In this document: piece after piece, positions 7,842 through 15,199 of the stretch
How positions within the stretch are numbered: the first letter of the stretch is position 1
Layout: each line of letters starts with the position of its first letter
Assembly (NCBI GenBank): GCA_964516095.1
Contig: CAZEYS010000012.1
Location: 1-30,057, forward strand
Source: Hydrogenothermus sp964516095
GTDB taxonomy: Bacteria; Aquificota; Aquificia; Aquificales; Hydrogenothermaceae
Length of the DNA stretch: 30,057 nucleotides
Direction: 5' to 3'
Translations under genes and position numbers: made by a program
The notes under the pieces: model-generated
What the model was told of the DNA's origin: nothing
The model's database searches: none
What the model saw: only the letters and a program-made list of their open reading frames with translations

Positions 7842-8756
7842 ATGTTTAAATCAATGATAGATAGGCTAAAAAAAGGCCTTGATAAAACAAAAAAGCAGAT
7901 ATCTCAAAGTTTAACCTCACTATCTTTTGGTAGAAAAATAGATGAATCTCTATTTGAAGACATAGAAATAGCTTTATTAAAAGCTGATGTTGGTGTGGAA
8001 GCTACAGAAGAGATAATTGATTTTTTAAAAAAGGAAAGCAAAAAGAGAAAAGTAACAGATGGAGAGCAGCTAAAAGAACTTTTAAAAGAAAAATTGATTG
8101 ATATACTTACACAGTGTAAAGGAGAATTAAATCTAATAGGAGAAAAACCTGACGTCATACTATTTTTAGGAATAAACGGAAGCGGTAAAACCACAACAGT
8201 AGGTAAACTTGCAGCATTACTTAAAAGAGAGGGTAAATCAGTAGTCCTTGCAGCGGCAGATACTTTTAGAGCTGCAGCTATTGAGCAATTGGAAGTTTGG
8301 GCAGAAAGGTCTGGTGCGAGAATTGTAAAACACCAACCAGGAGCTGACCCAGCTGCAGTTGTTTATGATGCAATTAATTCTGCAAAGGCTCGTGGAGATG
8401 ACATTGTGCTTGTGGATACAGCTGGAAGACTACACACTAAAGAACATCTTATGAAGGAACTTCAAAAGATAAAAAAAACTATACATAAGTTTTCACCAAA
8501 CCAGCCGTGTGAGACATTACTTGTTTTAGATGGGACAATAGGCCAAAACTCAATAAAACAAGCTGAAGTATTCAAGCAGGCAACTGATGTTACAGGGATA
8601 GTTATTACAAAATTAGATGGAACTGCAAAAGGTGGAGCTTTAATTCCTATCTGCGAAAAATTAAAAATTCCAATTAAGTTTATAGGGGTTGGAGAAGATA
8701 TAGAAGACTTACAACCTTTTGACCCTAAGAATTTTGTTGAAGCATTACTTGGGTAG
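7842..8756 (+). CDS. ftsY: Signal recognition particle receptor FtsY
   Basis: FtsY is the GTPase that receives SRP-ribosome complexes at the inner membrane. The 304 residues hold the N and G domains with almost no acidic A domain, as in many thermophiles; an amphipathic, Lys-rich N-terminus (MFKSMIDRLKKGLDKTKKQI) probably serves as membrane anchor. GTPase motifs: GINGSGKTT (110-118), DTFRAAA (140-146), DTAGR (192-196) and TKLDG (256-260), then GGALIPI and GVGEDIEDLQPF, the closing box typical of FtsY. The usual DATTGQN reads DGTIGQN. GGAG lies seven bases before the ATG. It heads a plus-strand run with gpmA, tpiA and secG; secG also serves protein export, but the glycolytic genes between show that the grouping is loose. 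Confidence 0.97.
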   Translation: MFKSMIDRLKKGLDKTKKQISQSLTSLSFGRKIDESLFEDIEIALLKADVGVEATEEIIDFLKKESKKRKVTDGEQLKELLKEKLIDILTQCKGELNLIGEKPDVILFLGINGSGKTTTVGKLAALLKREGKSVVLAAADTFRAAAIEQLEVWAERSGARIVKHQPGADPAAVVYDAINSAKARGDDIVLVDTAGRLHTKEHLMKELQKIKKTIHKFSPNQPCETLLVLDGTIGQNSIKQAEVFKQATDVTGIVITKLDGTAKGGALIPICEKLKIPIKFIGVGEDIEDLQPFDPKNFVEALLG

Positions 8757-8762
8757 TATAAT
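8734..8762 (+). promoter_or_regulatory. Possible internal promoter for gpmA-tpiA-secG
   Basis: A perfect TATAAT (8757-8762) directly follows the ftsY stop codon, with TTGTTG (8734-8739) exactly 17 bases upstream. Only half of the -35 hexamer matches consensus. It would give the glycolytic genes a transcript separate from ftsY. Confidence 0.35.
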
Positions 8763-8794
8763 AATCTGGTTTGATTACAGCTAAGGGGGTTAAG

Positions 8795-9409
8795 ATGCCT
8801 AAATTAGTTCTGGTAAGACACGGACAGTCTGTCTGGAATTTGCAAAACAGATTTACAGGATGGATTGATGTTCCTTTGACAGAGAAAGGGAAAGAAGAAG
8901 CCTATAAAGCAGGAGAGCTCTTAAAAGATATAAGATTTGATGTTGCATATACATCTATGTTAACAAGAGCACAGGAAACTCTAAGAATAATACTTGAAAC
9001 CATTGGTCTCCTAATTCCAGTTATCAAAGACCAGGCTTTAAACGAAAGACATTACGGTGCTCTTCAAGGATTAAACAAAGACAGAGCTCGTGAAAAATGG
9101 GGCAAAGAGATTGTTCATCTGTGGAGAAGAAGTTATGATATTCCACCACCTGAAGGAGAATCTTTAAAAGATACAGCAAATAGAACAATACCTTTTTTAG
9201 AAAGAGCAATAATGGGAGATATTCACGATGGCCGAAATGTTTTAGTTGTTGCCCATGGAAACTCTCTTAGAAGTATCGTTATGTATATCGAAAAGTTAAC
9301 TGGAGAAGAAATTGTAAAAGTTGAAATACCCACAGGAACTCCTATTGTTTATGAACTGGATGAAAACGGTCAGCTTTTAAATAAAGAAATAAGACATTTA
9401 GAGGGTTAA
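8795..9409 (+). CDS. gpmA: 2,3-bisphosphoglycerate-dependent phosphoglycerate mutase, short form
   Basis: It interconverts 3- and 2-phosphoglycerate in glycolysis and gluconeogenesis. The start is taken at ATG 8795, because AAGGGGG (8783-8789) stands in place before it and the protein then begins MPKLVLVRHG as in the family; an in-frame TTG at 8771 has no such support. The 204 residues carry the phosphohistidine motif VRHGQSVWN (His9), SMLTRAQ (Arg58), NERHYGALQGLNK (Glu84 onward), WRRSYDIPPP and the second histidine in VVAHGNSLRSI. The chain is about 30-45 residues shorter than E. coli GpmA because the insertion after RRSYDIPPP is missing, as in the short bacterial type. It is followed by tpiA after one base. 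Confidence 0.94.
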   Translation: MPKLVLVRHGQSVWNLQNRFTGWIDVPLTEKGKEEAYKAGELLKDIRFDVAYTSMLTRAQETLRIILETIGLLIPVIKDQALNERHYGALQGLNKDRAREKWGKEIVHLWRRSYDIPPPEGESLKDTANRTIPFLERAIMGDIHDGRNVLVVAHGNSLRSIVMYIEKLTGEEIVKVEIPTGTPIVYELDENGQLLNKEIRHLEG

Positions 9410-9410
9410 G

Positions 9411-10181
9411 ATGAAGTATTTAATTGCTGCAAACTGGAAAATGAACAAAACTGTTGCAGAAACTCTGGAATACCTTGACCTGTTTTTACCAGCTGTAAAA
9501 GACTTATTTGAAGTTGATATTATGATTGCTCCTCCATTTACAGCGCTGGCATCAGCGTCTATAAAATTAGATTCGGCAAAGAAGGAAGGCGAATATAACG
9601 TCAAACTTGGTGCCCAGAACATGTTTTACGAAGAAAAAGGAGCTTATACAGGAGAAATATCACCTATCATGCTTAATGAGCTAGAAATAGACTATGTGAT
9701 ACTTGGCCACTCAGAAAGAAGGCATATATTTGGGGAGAAAGATGAACTTATAAACAAGAAAATGTATTCTGCAATTGAACACGGTATAAGACCAATACTT
9801 TGTGTAGGAGAGACACTGGAAGAAAGAGAGCAGGGAAAAACCTTAAATGTTGTAGAAAGACAAATAAGAAAAGGTCTTGCTGGAATAGAAAAAGACATGC
9901 CATTTTTAGATATTGCATATGAACCGGTGTGGGCTATTGGAACAGGAAAAAGTGCAACGCCTGCCCAGGCTGAGGAAGTTCATAGATTTATAAGGAGCTT
10001 AATTAACGACCTTTCTAAGGGTAATGATGAAAAAACCAGAATACTGTATGGTGGAAGTGTAAACGAAGACAATGCTTTACAACTAATAAAAGAAGAGAAT
10101 ATAAATGGATTTTTAGTTGGTTCAGCAAGTTTAAATCCAGAAAGATTTTACAAAATAATAACCAAAGTACTGGAGGTTTAA
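9411..10181 (+). CDS. tpiA: Triosephosphate isomerase
   Basis: It interconverts dihydroxyacetone phosphate and glyceraldehyde 3-phosphate. The 256-residue TIM barrel has all catalytic residues: Asn8 and Lys10 in AANWKMNK, His100 in VILGHSERR, Glu171 in AYEPVWAIGTG, and the phosphate loops YGGSVNEDN and GFLVGSASL near the C-terminus. The ATG lies one base after the gpmA stop and uses GAGGGTT inside the gpmA end as ribosome binding site. The last codons contain the GGAGG used by secG. The gpmA-tpiA pairing makes a small glycolytic unit; in an autotroph it would run mainly in the gluconeogenic direction, which is inference. Confidence 0.97.
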   Translation: MKYLIAANWKMNKTVAETLEYLDLFLPAVKDLFEVDIMIAPPFTALASASIKLDSAKKEGEYNVKLGAQNMFYEEKGAYTGEISPIMLNELEIDYVILGHSERRHIFGEKDELINKKMYSAIEHGIRPILCVGETLEEREQGKTLNVVERQIRKGLAGIEKDMPFLDIAYEPVWAIGTGKSATPAQAEEVHRFIRSLINDLSKGNDEKTRILYGGSVNEDNALQLIKEENINGFLVGSASLNPERFYKIITKVLEV

Positions 10182-10185
10182 ATAG

Positions 10186-10497
10186 TTGGAAATACTGTTT
10201 ACAATTTTATCTATATTACTTGTTATAGATGGGATTTTACTTGTCATATTGATACTAATGCAAAAAACAAAAGGAGCAGAAATAGGAGCTGTATTTGGCT
10301 CAGGAGCAGCAGCAGCAGTATTAGGTGCAGGAGCGTCTAATTTCCTCACGAAAATAACTTACTGGCTTGGAGGTATATTTTTAACTTTGGTACTACTTTT
10401 AGCATTAATCGACCACAAGATGAAAAAACCTGTTCTTACAGATTTACCTGAGCAAATACCAGTAAAACAAACACAGGCTCCTAAACAGGAAAAATAA
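10186..10497 (+). CDS. secG: Protein translocase subunit SecG
   Basis: SecG is the small helper subunit of the SecYEG channel. The 103-residue protein has two membrane helices (about 3-24 and 57-80) joined by the typical loop LMQKTKGAEIGAVFGSGAAA, and a polar Pro/Gln/Lys-rich tail. The start is TTG at 10186: the only supporting Shine-Dalgarno, GGAGG at 10172-10176, lies inside the last codons of tpiA, and the next ATG would remove the first helix. A tpiA-secG order is seen in many bacteria. The stop overlaps the next start by one base (TAATG). Confidence 0.93.
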   Translation: MEILFTILSILLVIDGILLVILILMQKTKGAEIGAVFGSGAAAAVLGAGASNFLTKITYWLGGIFLTLVLLLALIDHKMKKPVLTDLPEQIPVKQTQAPKQEK

Positions 10498-11357
10498 TGA
10501 AAAAGATAGGCTGGATAGGTCTTGGCAATATGGGACTGCCTATGGCTAAAAACCTTTTAAACGCAGGTTTTGATGTAAAAGTATGGAATAGAACTCTTCA
10601 AAAGGCAAAAGAAAGTGGTTTACCATATGCAAACTCTTTAGAAGAAATAGTAAAAGATAGAGATGTAATAATAACTATGCTATTTGATTCGGAGGCTTCT
10701 CTTGAAATTTACTCAAAGATAGCCAATCTTGATATAGAAGGAAAAGTATTTATAGATATGACCACTGTACACCCAGATACAGCAAAAAAAATTGCCGAAA
10801 TGCTTATGAAGAAAAACGCTGAGTTTTTAGAAGCTCCTGTCATTGGAAGTGTAATTCCTGCACAACAAGGAATGTTAACAATTGTTGTTAGTGGAGATGA
10901 AAACATCTATAAAGAAAATCTTGATATATTTAGTGTTTTAGGTAAAAAGATATTCTTTTTTGGTGATTATGGAAATGCTTCTACTATGAAGTTGATTAAT
11001 AACTGTGTTTTGGGTTCTTTTTTGAATGTACTGTGTGAAGCACTTACTTTTATAAAAAAAACAGGTTTAGATGAGAAAAAAGCTCTTGAAGTATTAGAAA
11101 ATGGTGCTGGCAAATCAATGGTTTTGGACGCCAAAAAAGAAAAACTCTTAAAGGAAGACTACTCTACGCATTTTTCAACAAATCTAATACATAAAGATTT
11201 ATCCTATGCTTTAGATGTTGCAAATAAGATTGGTACTGTTTTACCGTTTTCTGCTTTATCCAGAGAAATGTACAACAGCGCAAAGACTAATAATTTGGGA
11301 GATTTAGATTTTTCTGCTGTACTGGAAGTATTCAAAAAACTGTCCAATATAAGTTAA
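10497..11357 (+). CDS. NAD(P)-dependent beta-hydroxyacid dehydrogenase
   Basis: This 286-residue enzyme of the 3-hydroxyisobutyrate dehydrogenase / 6-phosphogluconate dehydrogenase-like family has a Rossmann domain with GLGNMGLPMAKNL (8-20), the substrate loop APVIGSVIPAQQGMLTIVVSG (113-133) and the catalytic Lys165 in GNASTMKLINN. A helical C-terminal domain follows. Family members reduce glyoxylate or succinic semialdehyde or oxidise 3-hydroxyisobutyrate; the APVxGSxxPAxxG pattern is shared by glyoxylate/succinic semialdehyde reductases, so that is my best guess, but the substrate cannot be read from sequence. The residue after the cofactor-binding strand is Asn31-Arg32, as in NADPH-using members. 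The ATG overlaps the secG stop by one base. Confidence 0.88.
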   Translation: MKKIGWIGLGNMGLPMAKNLLNAGFDVKVWNRTLQKAKESGLPYANSLEEIVKDRDVIITMLFDSEASLEIYSKIANLDIEGKVFIDMTTVHPDTAKKIAEMLMKKNAEFLEAPVIGSVIPAQQGMLTIVVSGDENIYKENLDIFSVLGKKIFFFGDYGNASTMKLINNCVLGSFLNVLCEALTFIKKTGLDEKKALEVLENGAGKSMVLDAKKEKLLKEDYSTHFSTNLIHKDLSYALDVANKIGTVLPFSALSREMYNSAKTNNLGDLDFSAVLEVFKKLSNIS

Positions 11358-11590
11358 AATCTGTCTTTTAGCTTTTTTTCAGTTTCACAGGTAAATTCAA
11401 CATCAATCCATTCTTGATTAATATTATCAAGTTCCTTTTTGGCTTTCCATTTTAAGTATAAAAAATAAGGAAGACTAACTACTAAAAGTGCCAATATAGA
11501 AATAAACAATACTGCAGAGAATAAAAGAGATAGTGCTAAAACTACAGCTGCAACAACAAAAAGCCATATTTTTGTTATAGTTGAAAACAT
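11354..11590 (-). CDS. Small membrane protein of unknown function
   Basis: This 78-residue protein has one continuous hydrophobic stretch from about 8 to 48, long enough for a two-helix hairpin, then a charged cytoplasmic-looking tail with KWKAKKELDN. The start is supported by AAGGAAG eight bases upstream. It is transcribed against its neighbours and its stop overlaps the dehydrogenase stop by four bases. I do not recognise a family. The good ribosome binding site and the sensible membrane topology make a real gene more likely than a chance frame. Confidence 0.6.
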   Translation of the reverse strand: MFSTITKIWLFVVAAVVLALSLLFSAVLFISILALLVVSLPYFLYLKWKAKKELDNINQEWIDVEFTCETEKKLKDRF

Positions 11591-11641
11591 TTTTACTTCC
11601 TTTTATAGGTATTAAGATTATAATTAATTATAAAGAAAAAA

Positions 11642-14095
11642 TTGGTAGGTACAAGGGTGATGTTAATTTATTATTTATCAGTGTTATTAATCTTTTCTTT
11701 TTTTTCAGTTTATGCAGAAAACAACTGTCTTAAGTGCCACAATGGGATTGAAAACATCCGCGACCCTCATTCTAAAATGATGAAAGAAATCAATGAGTTA
11801 GCAGAAAAAGCTGGATACCCAGGAAATAGCTGTATTGTTTGTCATGGCGGAAATCCAGATGCCACTACCAAAGAACAGGCTCATAATGGGACAGTAAAAG
11901 CTTTTAAAACAGGAATTGAATTTGAAGGCAAGATTGTAAAAGGTCCTCAGAACTTTTATCCAGACCCAGGTAGTCCATGGATTAATAAATATACCTGTGG
12001 AATATGCCACGAGGCTCAGGTAAAAACCCAGTACAGGTCTTTAATGTTCACAGAAGCAGGGAAGATACAGGGTGTATTGTGGGGTTTCGGAGGTCTGGAA
12101 GGATATATGCATAAAATAGGTAACTACGATGTATCTTCACTTGACATACATGAAGCATTAGGAACAGAAACTTACAAAAAGTACATCGAACATCTGAAAA
12201 AATTAAACCCTAATGTATATCCTGAAAAAATGCATACACCACGAAAAGCACCTACACCGGAAGAAGTAGAAAAAAATCCACAGCTTGCAGCTTATACTTA
12301 TTTGCGAATAGAATGTCAAAGATGTCATACAGGTAATAAAGGAAGACAAAAAAGAGGAGATTACAGAGGGCTTGGATGCTCTTCATGCCATATTCCATAC
12401 TCTAATGAAGGATTTTATGAAGGAAATGACCCAACTATACCAAAAAATAAAAGAGGTTTTTTACTAACCCACCAGATACAGGCAACAAGAGATGCGAAAG
12501 TGAAAATACATGGCATCACATACTCTGGAATTCCTGTTGAAACATGTACAACATGCCACGATAGAGGTAAAAGAATTGGGGTTTCTTACGAAGGTTTAAT
12601 GGAAACAGCTTATAAATCTCCTTTTTTAGATGATGGTTCTGACCAGCCAAAACTACACACAAAACATTATTTACATCTACATGCTGATGTGCATATGCAA
12701 AAAGGAATGTTATGCCAAGACTGTCATACATCCATAGATGTACATAGTGATGGAACTCTGGCAGGTACTACTCTTGCTCCGGTTGAAATTGAGTGTCAGG
12801 ATTGTCATGGAACGCCAGATAAGTATCCATGGGAACTTCCTTTAGGTTATGGTGATGAATATGAAGAAAAACCTAAAACTGGAAAACCAAGAGGAGTAGT
12901 AAAAAAATTATTAGATTTTATGAAACAGGGAAAAGTCTACCCAGCTGAAGACGGATATCTTTTAACTGCAAGAGGAAACCCATTTGGAAATGTTGTAAGA
13001 AGAGGAAATAAAGTTATAGTTCATACAGCTGGAGGTAAAGATTTAGAACTTGAACCTTTAAAGCTTCTTGTTAAAGAAGGAAAATTAAACAAAGAAGCCA
13101 TGGTAGCAATGGTACACGTAAAAGCTCACATTGACAGAATGGAGTGTTATGCCTGCCACGCCAAATGGGCACCACAATGTTATGGCTGTCATATAAAAAT
13201 AGATTACTCTAAAGGAGAAAAACATCCTGATTGGATAGCAATGGGACATGATGTAGATGAACACGGATTAACTGCTGATGCAAGAAAAGTTATTTTAGGA
13301 GATGATACGGCTTATAAAAAACATCTAATAGATGGAAAAGTTGAAGAAACAAGAAGCTACTTAAGATGGGAAGATCCTCCTCTTGTTCAGAATGGAGAAG
13401 GAAGAATATCCCCTGCAATTCCAGGTTGTCAGACAACAGTTACAGTGATAGGCAAAGATGGTAAACCATTACTTTTAAATCACATATTTAAAATACCTAA
13501 CGTCGAAGGTGCAGGAAAAGAAGGACAACTTGCAATTGATATTGCTCCTGTTCAACCTCACACAATAACTAAAGAAGCAAGAAGGTGTGAAAGTTGCCAT
13601 ACAAATCCTAAATCTATGGGATACGGTATAGATGAAGGTAAGGACTATGCAGACCCAAGCAAACCTTACATTGTAGACCTTATGACTGCTGATGGTAAGA
13701 TAATTCCTACACATTATAAAGTTCAGATAAACAGTATTCCAAACCTCAAGATGGACTGGTCAAGATTTGTAACTGAAGATGGTAAACAACTACAGACAGT
13801 TGGTCATCATTTTAAACTTTCAAGACCTTTAAATAATGAAGAACGTGCTAAACTGGATAGAAGGGGAGTATGTTTATCCTGCCACCAGGAAATTCCTGAC
13901 AAAGACCTTGCAGTAAGTTTACTAACTCATGTCAAACAAGTTGCCAATATTAAAATAGATAGAGAAAAACATAATGATATACTACACAAGCTTGTTTTAA
14001 TCGGTGCATGGACACAGGTATTAGGAGTAGTTCTCGTTATAGGTGCTGTTGGTACAGGACTTTGGATTTACAAGAAGAAGAAAAAACAAAAATAG
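11642..14095 (+). CDS. Dodecahaem tail-anchored cytochrome c
   Basis: The 817-residue protein has a signal peptide ending near SVYA (25) and twelve CxxCH haem sites, with first cysteines at 29, 64, 119, 225, 246, 302, 358, 385, 502, 513, 649 and 744. A single membrane helix (about 785-809) and the tail KKKKKQK anchor it with the haem part outside. Haems 9 and 10 are only seven residues apart (His506 to Cys513), so nearly stacked. Gaps between 389-502, 517-649 and 653-744 are haem-free and may be folded domains; Cys596 is the only cysteine outside the signal region not in a haem site. It should move electrons in the periplasm; donor and acceptor are unknown and no partner enzyme gene is adjacent. 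The start is uncertain: TTG 11642 gives the only positive charge before the signal core, while GTG 11657 or ATG 11660 follow TAGGT more closely. Confidence 0.9.
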   Translation: MVGTRVMLIYYLSVLLIFSFFSVYAENNCLKCHNGIENIRDPHSKMMKEINELAEKAGYPGNSCIVCHGGNPDATTKEQAHNGTVKAFKTGIEFEGKIVKGPQNFYPDPGSPWINKYTCGICHEAQVKTQYRSLMFTEAGKIQGVLWGFGGLEGYMHKIGNYDVSSLDIHEALGTETYKKYIEHLKKLNPNVYPEKMHTPRKAPTPEEVEKNPQLAAYTYLRIECQRCHTGNKGRQKRGDYRGLGCSSCHIPYSNEGFYEGNDPTIPKNKRGFLLTHQIQATRDAKVKIHGITYSGIPVETCTTCHDRGKRIGVSYEGLMETAYKSPFLDDGSDQPKLHTKHYLHLHADVHMQKGMLCQDCHTSIDVHSDGTLAGTTLAPVEIECQDCHGTPDKYPWELPLGYGDEYEEKPKTGKPRGVVKKLLDFMKQGKVYPAEDGYLLTARGNPFGNVVRRGNKVIVHTAGGKDLELEPLKLLVKEGKLNKEAMVAMVHVKAHIDRMECYACHAKWAPQCYGCHIKIDYSKGEKHPDWIAMGHDVDEHGLTADARKVILGDDTAYKKHLIDGKVEETRSYLRWEDPPLVQNGEGRISPAIPGCQTTVTVIGKDGKPLLLNHIFKIPNVEGAGKEGQLAIDIAPVQPHTITKEARRCESCHTNPKSMGYGIDEGKDYADPSKPYIVDLMTADGKIIPTHYKVQINSIPNLKMDWSRFVTEDGKQLQTVGHHFKLSRPLNNEERAKLDRRGVCLSCHQEIPDKDLAVSLLTHVKQVANIKIDREKHNDILHKLVLIGAWTQVLGVVLVIGAVGTGLWIYKKKKKQK

Positions 14096-14114
14096 TTAGT
14101 AAATGAAATTTATC

Positions 14115-14145
14115 ATAACAATGTTATATTTTTTCAAAATATAAT
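14115..14145 (+). promoter_or_regulatory. Candidate tpx promoter with palindromic operator
   Basis: TATAAT (14140-14145) lies 40 bases before the tpx start. Just upstream is a perfect 6-1-6 palindrome, ATAACA-A-TGTTAT (14115-14127), occupying the -35 region. Its odd-centred geometry resembles Fur/PerR-type boxes, which would suit a peroxide-defence gene, but the bases do not match the PerR consensus closely. Confidence 0.45.
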
Positions 14146-14185
14146 AGGGATACAAAAATTGAGATAATAAAATGGAGGTATCAGT

Positions 14186-14692
14186 ATGGCAACAACTGTT
14201 AATTTAAAAGGAAACCCTGTAGCACTTGCAGGTCCACAACTAAATGTAGGAGATAGAGCTCCAGAAGCCGTTGTAGTAGCATCAGATTTATCAGAAAAAA
14301 TAATAGGCGGTGCAAAAGGAAAATATCAGGTAATCATTACCGTTCCATCTTTAGATACACCTGTTTGTGAAAAAGAAACAAAAGAATTTAACGAGAAATT
14401 AGCTGGATTTGATGTTGATGTTACTGTCGTTTCTATGGATTTACCATTTGCAGAAAAAAGATTTTGTGAATCTTTCAACATCGGAAATATTACAGTTGCT
14501 TCAGATTTCAGATACAGAGATTTAGAAAAGTATGGAGTTTTAATTGCAGAAGGTGCTCTAAAGGGAATTTTAGCAAGAGCTGTTTTTATCGTAGACCCTA
14601 ACGGAAACATATGCTACAAACAGCTTGTTCCTGAAATAACAGAAGAACCAAACTACGACGAAGTTATAAATACATTAAAATCTGTTTTATAA
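14186..14692 (+). CDS. tpx: Thiol peroxidase Tpx
   Basis: An atypical 2-Cys peroxiredoxin of 168 residues that reduces lipid and hydrogen peroxides with thioredoxin. The family pattern is complete: NVGDRAPE (20-27), the peroxidatic PSLDTPVC (Cys61) and the resolving cysteine in EKRFCESFNI (Cys94), at the usual distance. A third cysteine lies in GNICYKQ. The start ATG has GGAGG seven bases upstream. It stands alone behind its own promoter-like sequence and ends in a strong terminator, so it is probably a single-gene transcript. Cytochrome upstream is on the same strand but 90 bases away. Confidence 0.96.
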   Translation: MATTVNLKGNPVALAGPQLNVGDRAPEAVVVASDLSEKIIGGAKGKYQVIITVPSLDTPVCEKETKEFNEKLAGFDVDVTVVSMDLPFAEKRFCESFNIGNITVASDFRYRDLEKYGVLIAEGALKGILARAVFIVDPNGNICYKQLVPEITEEPNYDEVINTLKSVL

Positions 14693-14704
14693 CAGCACAG
14701 TATA

Positions 14705-14725
14705 GGGGAGTTTTCTCCCCTTTTT
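14705..14725 (+). terminator. Rho-independent terminator of tpx
   Basis: GGGGAG (14705-14710), loop TTTT, CTCCCC (14715-14720), then five T. It is the most GC-rich hairpin in the window and lies 13 bases after the tpx stop. Confidence 0.88.
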
Positions 14726-14749
14726 AATAGAAATTTTATAAATTATCCC

Positions 14750-15136
14750 TTATTTAACAAAAAATTCTTTACTGGCAATAACAGAACCGTCCTCGTCCTT
14801 TACAACTACTCTCCATTTACCAGTCCATCCTTTATATATTTTTTTAGAACTCCACGTTCTATAAACAGGGGATTTTATACTAAGTTTAACAGAAGCCTTA
14901 AGTTTACCCTTGTAATACCACTGGTGTACTATATAAGTTGGATATTTGAACGCTTTAACCTTAGTCCAGCAGTAAACTTTTTTTATGTCTTTTGAAAATA
15001 CATCAGAAACTCCTACAGGTTCCCTATTCACAACATTTCTGGCAATTTTTATATCTACAACGTCAACAATAGGGTCTTCAAATGCATAAGATATTGTAAA
15101 AATTGAAAAAGCTAAGGCAAAAATCTTTTTATACAT
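14750..15136 (-). CDS. Exported DUF2914 protein
   Basis: This 128-residue protein has a signal peptide (MYKKIFALAFSIFTISYA) and a mature part matching DUF2914: VDIKIARNVVNREPVG near the front, a central VYCWTKV with the conserved Cys-Trp, paired aromatic strands (HQWYYKGK) and the closing GKWRVVVKDEDGSVIASKEF. DUF2914 domains are beta-rich and occur at the C-terminus of exported or membrane proteins; no activity is established that I know of. AAAGGAG is nine bases before the ATG. It converges on tpx, with the tpx terminator between, and is divergent from lysS. Confidence 0.83.
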   Translation of the reverse strand: MYKKIFALAFSIFTISYAFEDPIVDVVDIKIARNVVNREPVGVSDVFSKDIKKVYCWTKVKAFKYPTYIVHQWYYKGKLKASVKLSIKSPVYRTWSSKKIYKGWTGKWRVVVKDEDGSVIASKEFFVK

Positions 15137-15199
15137 TTATAATACTCCTTTTGTTTTAGTTGTATAATAATAAGTTACATATAATAACGGAGGAAGTAA

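Noticed and set aside
13129..13193. Repeated CxxCH codons in the cytochrome gene as a DNA repeat array.
   Set aside because: The similarity is limited to the haem motif; spacing and flanks differ, so it is protein-level repetition only.
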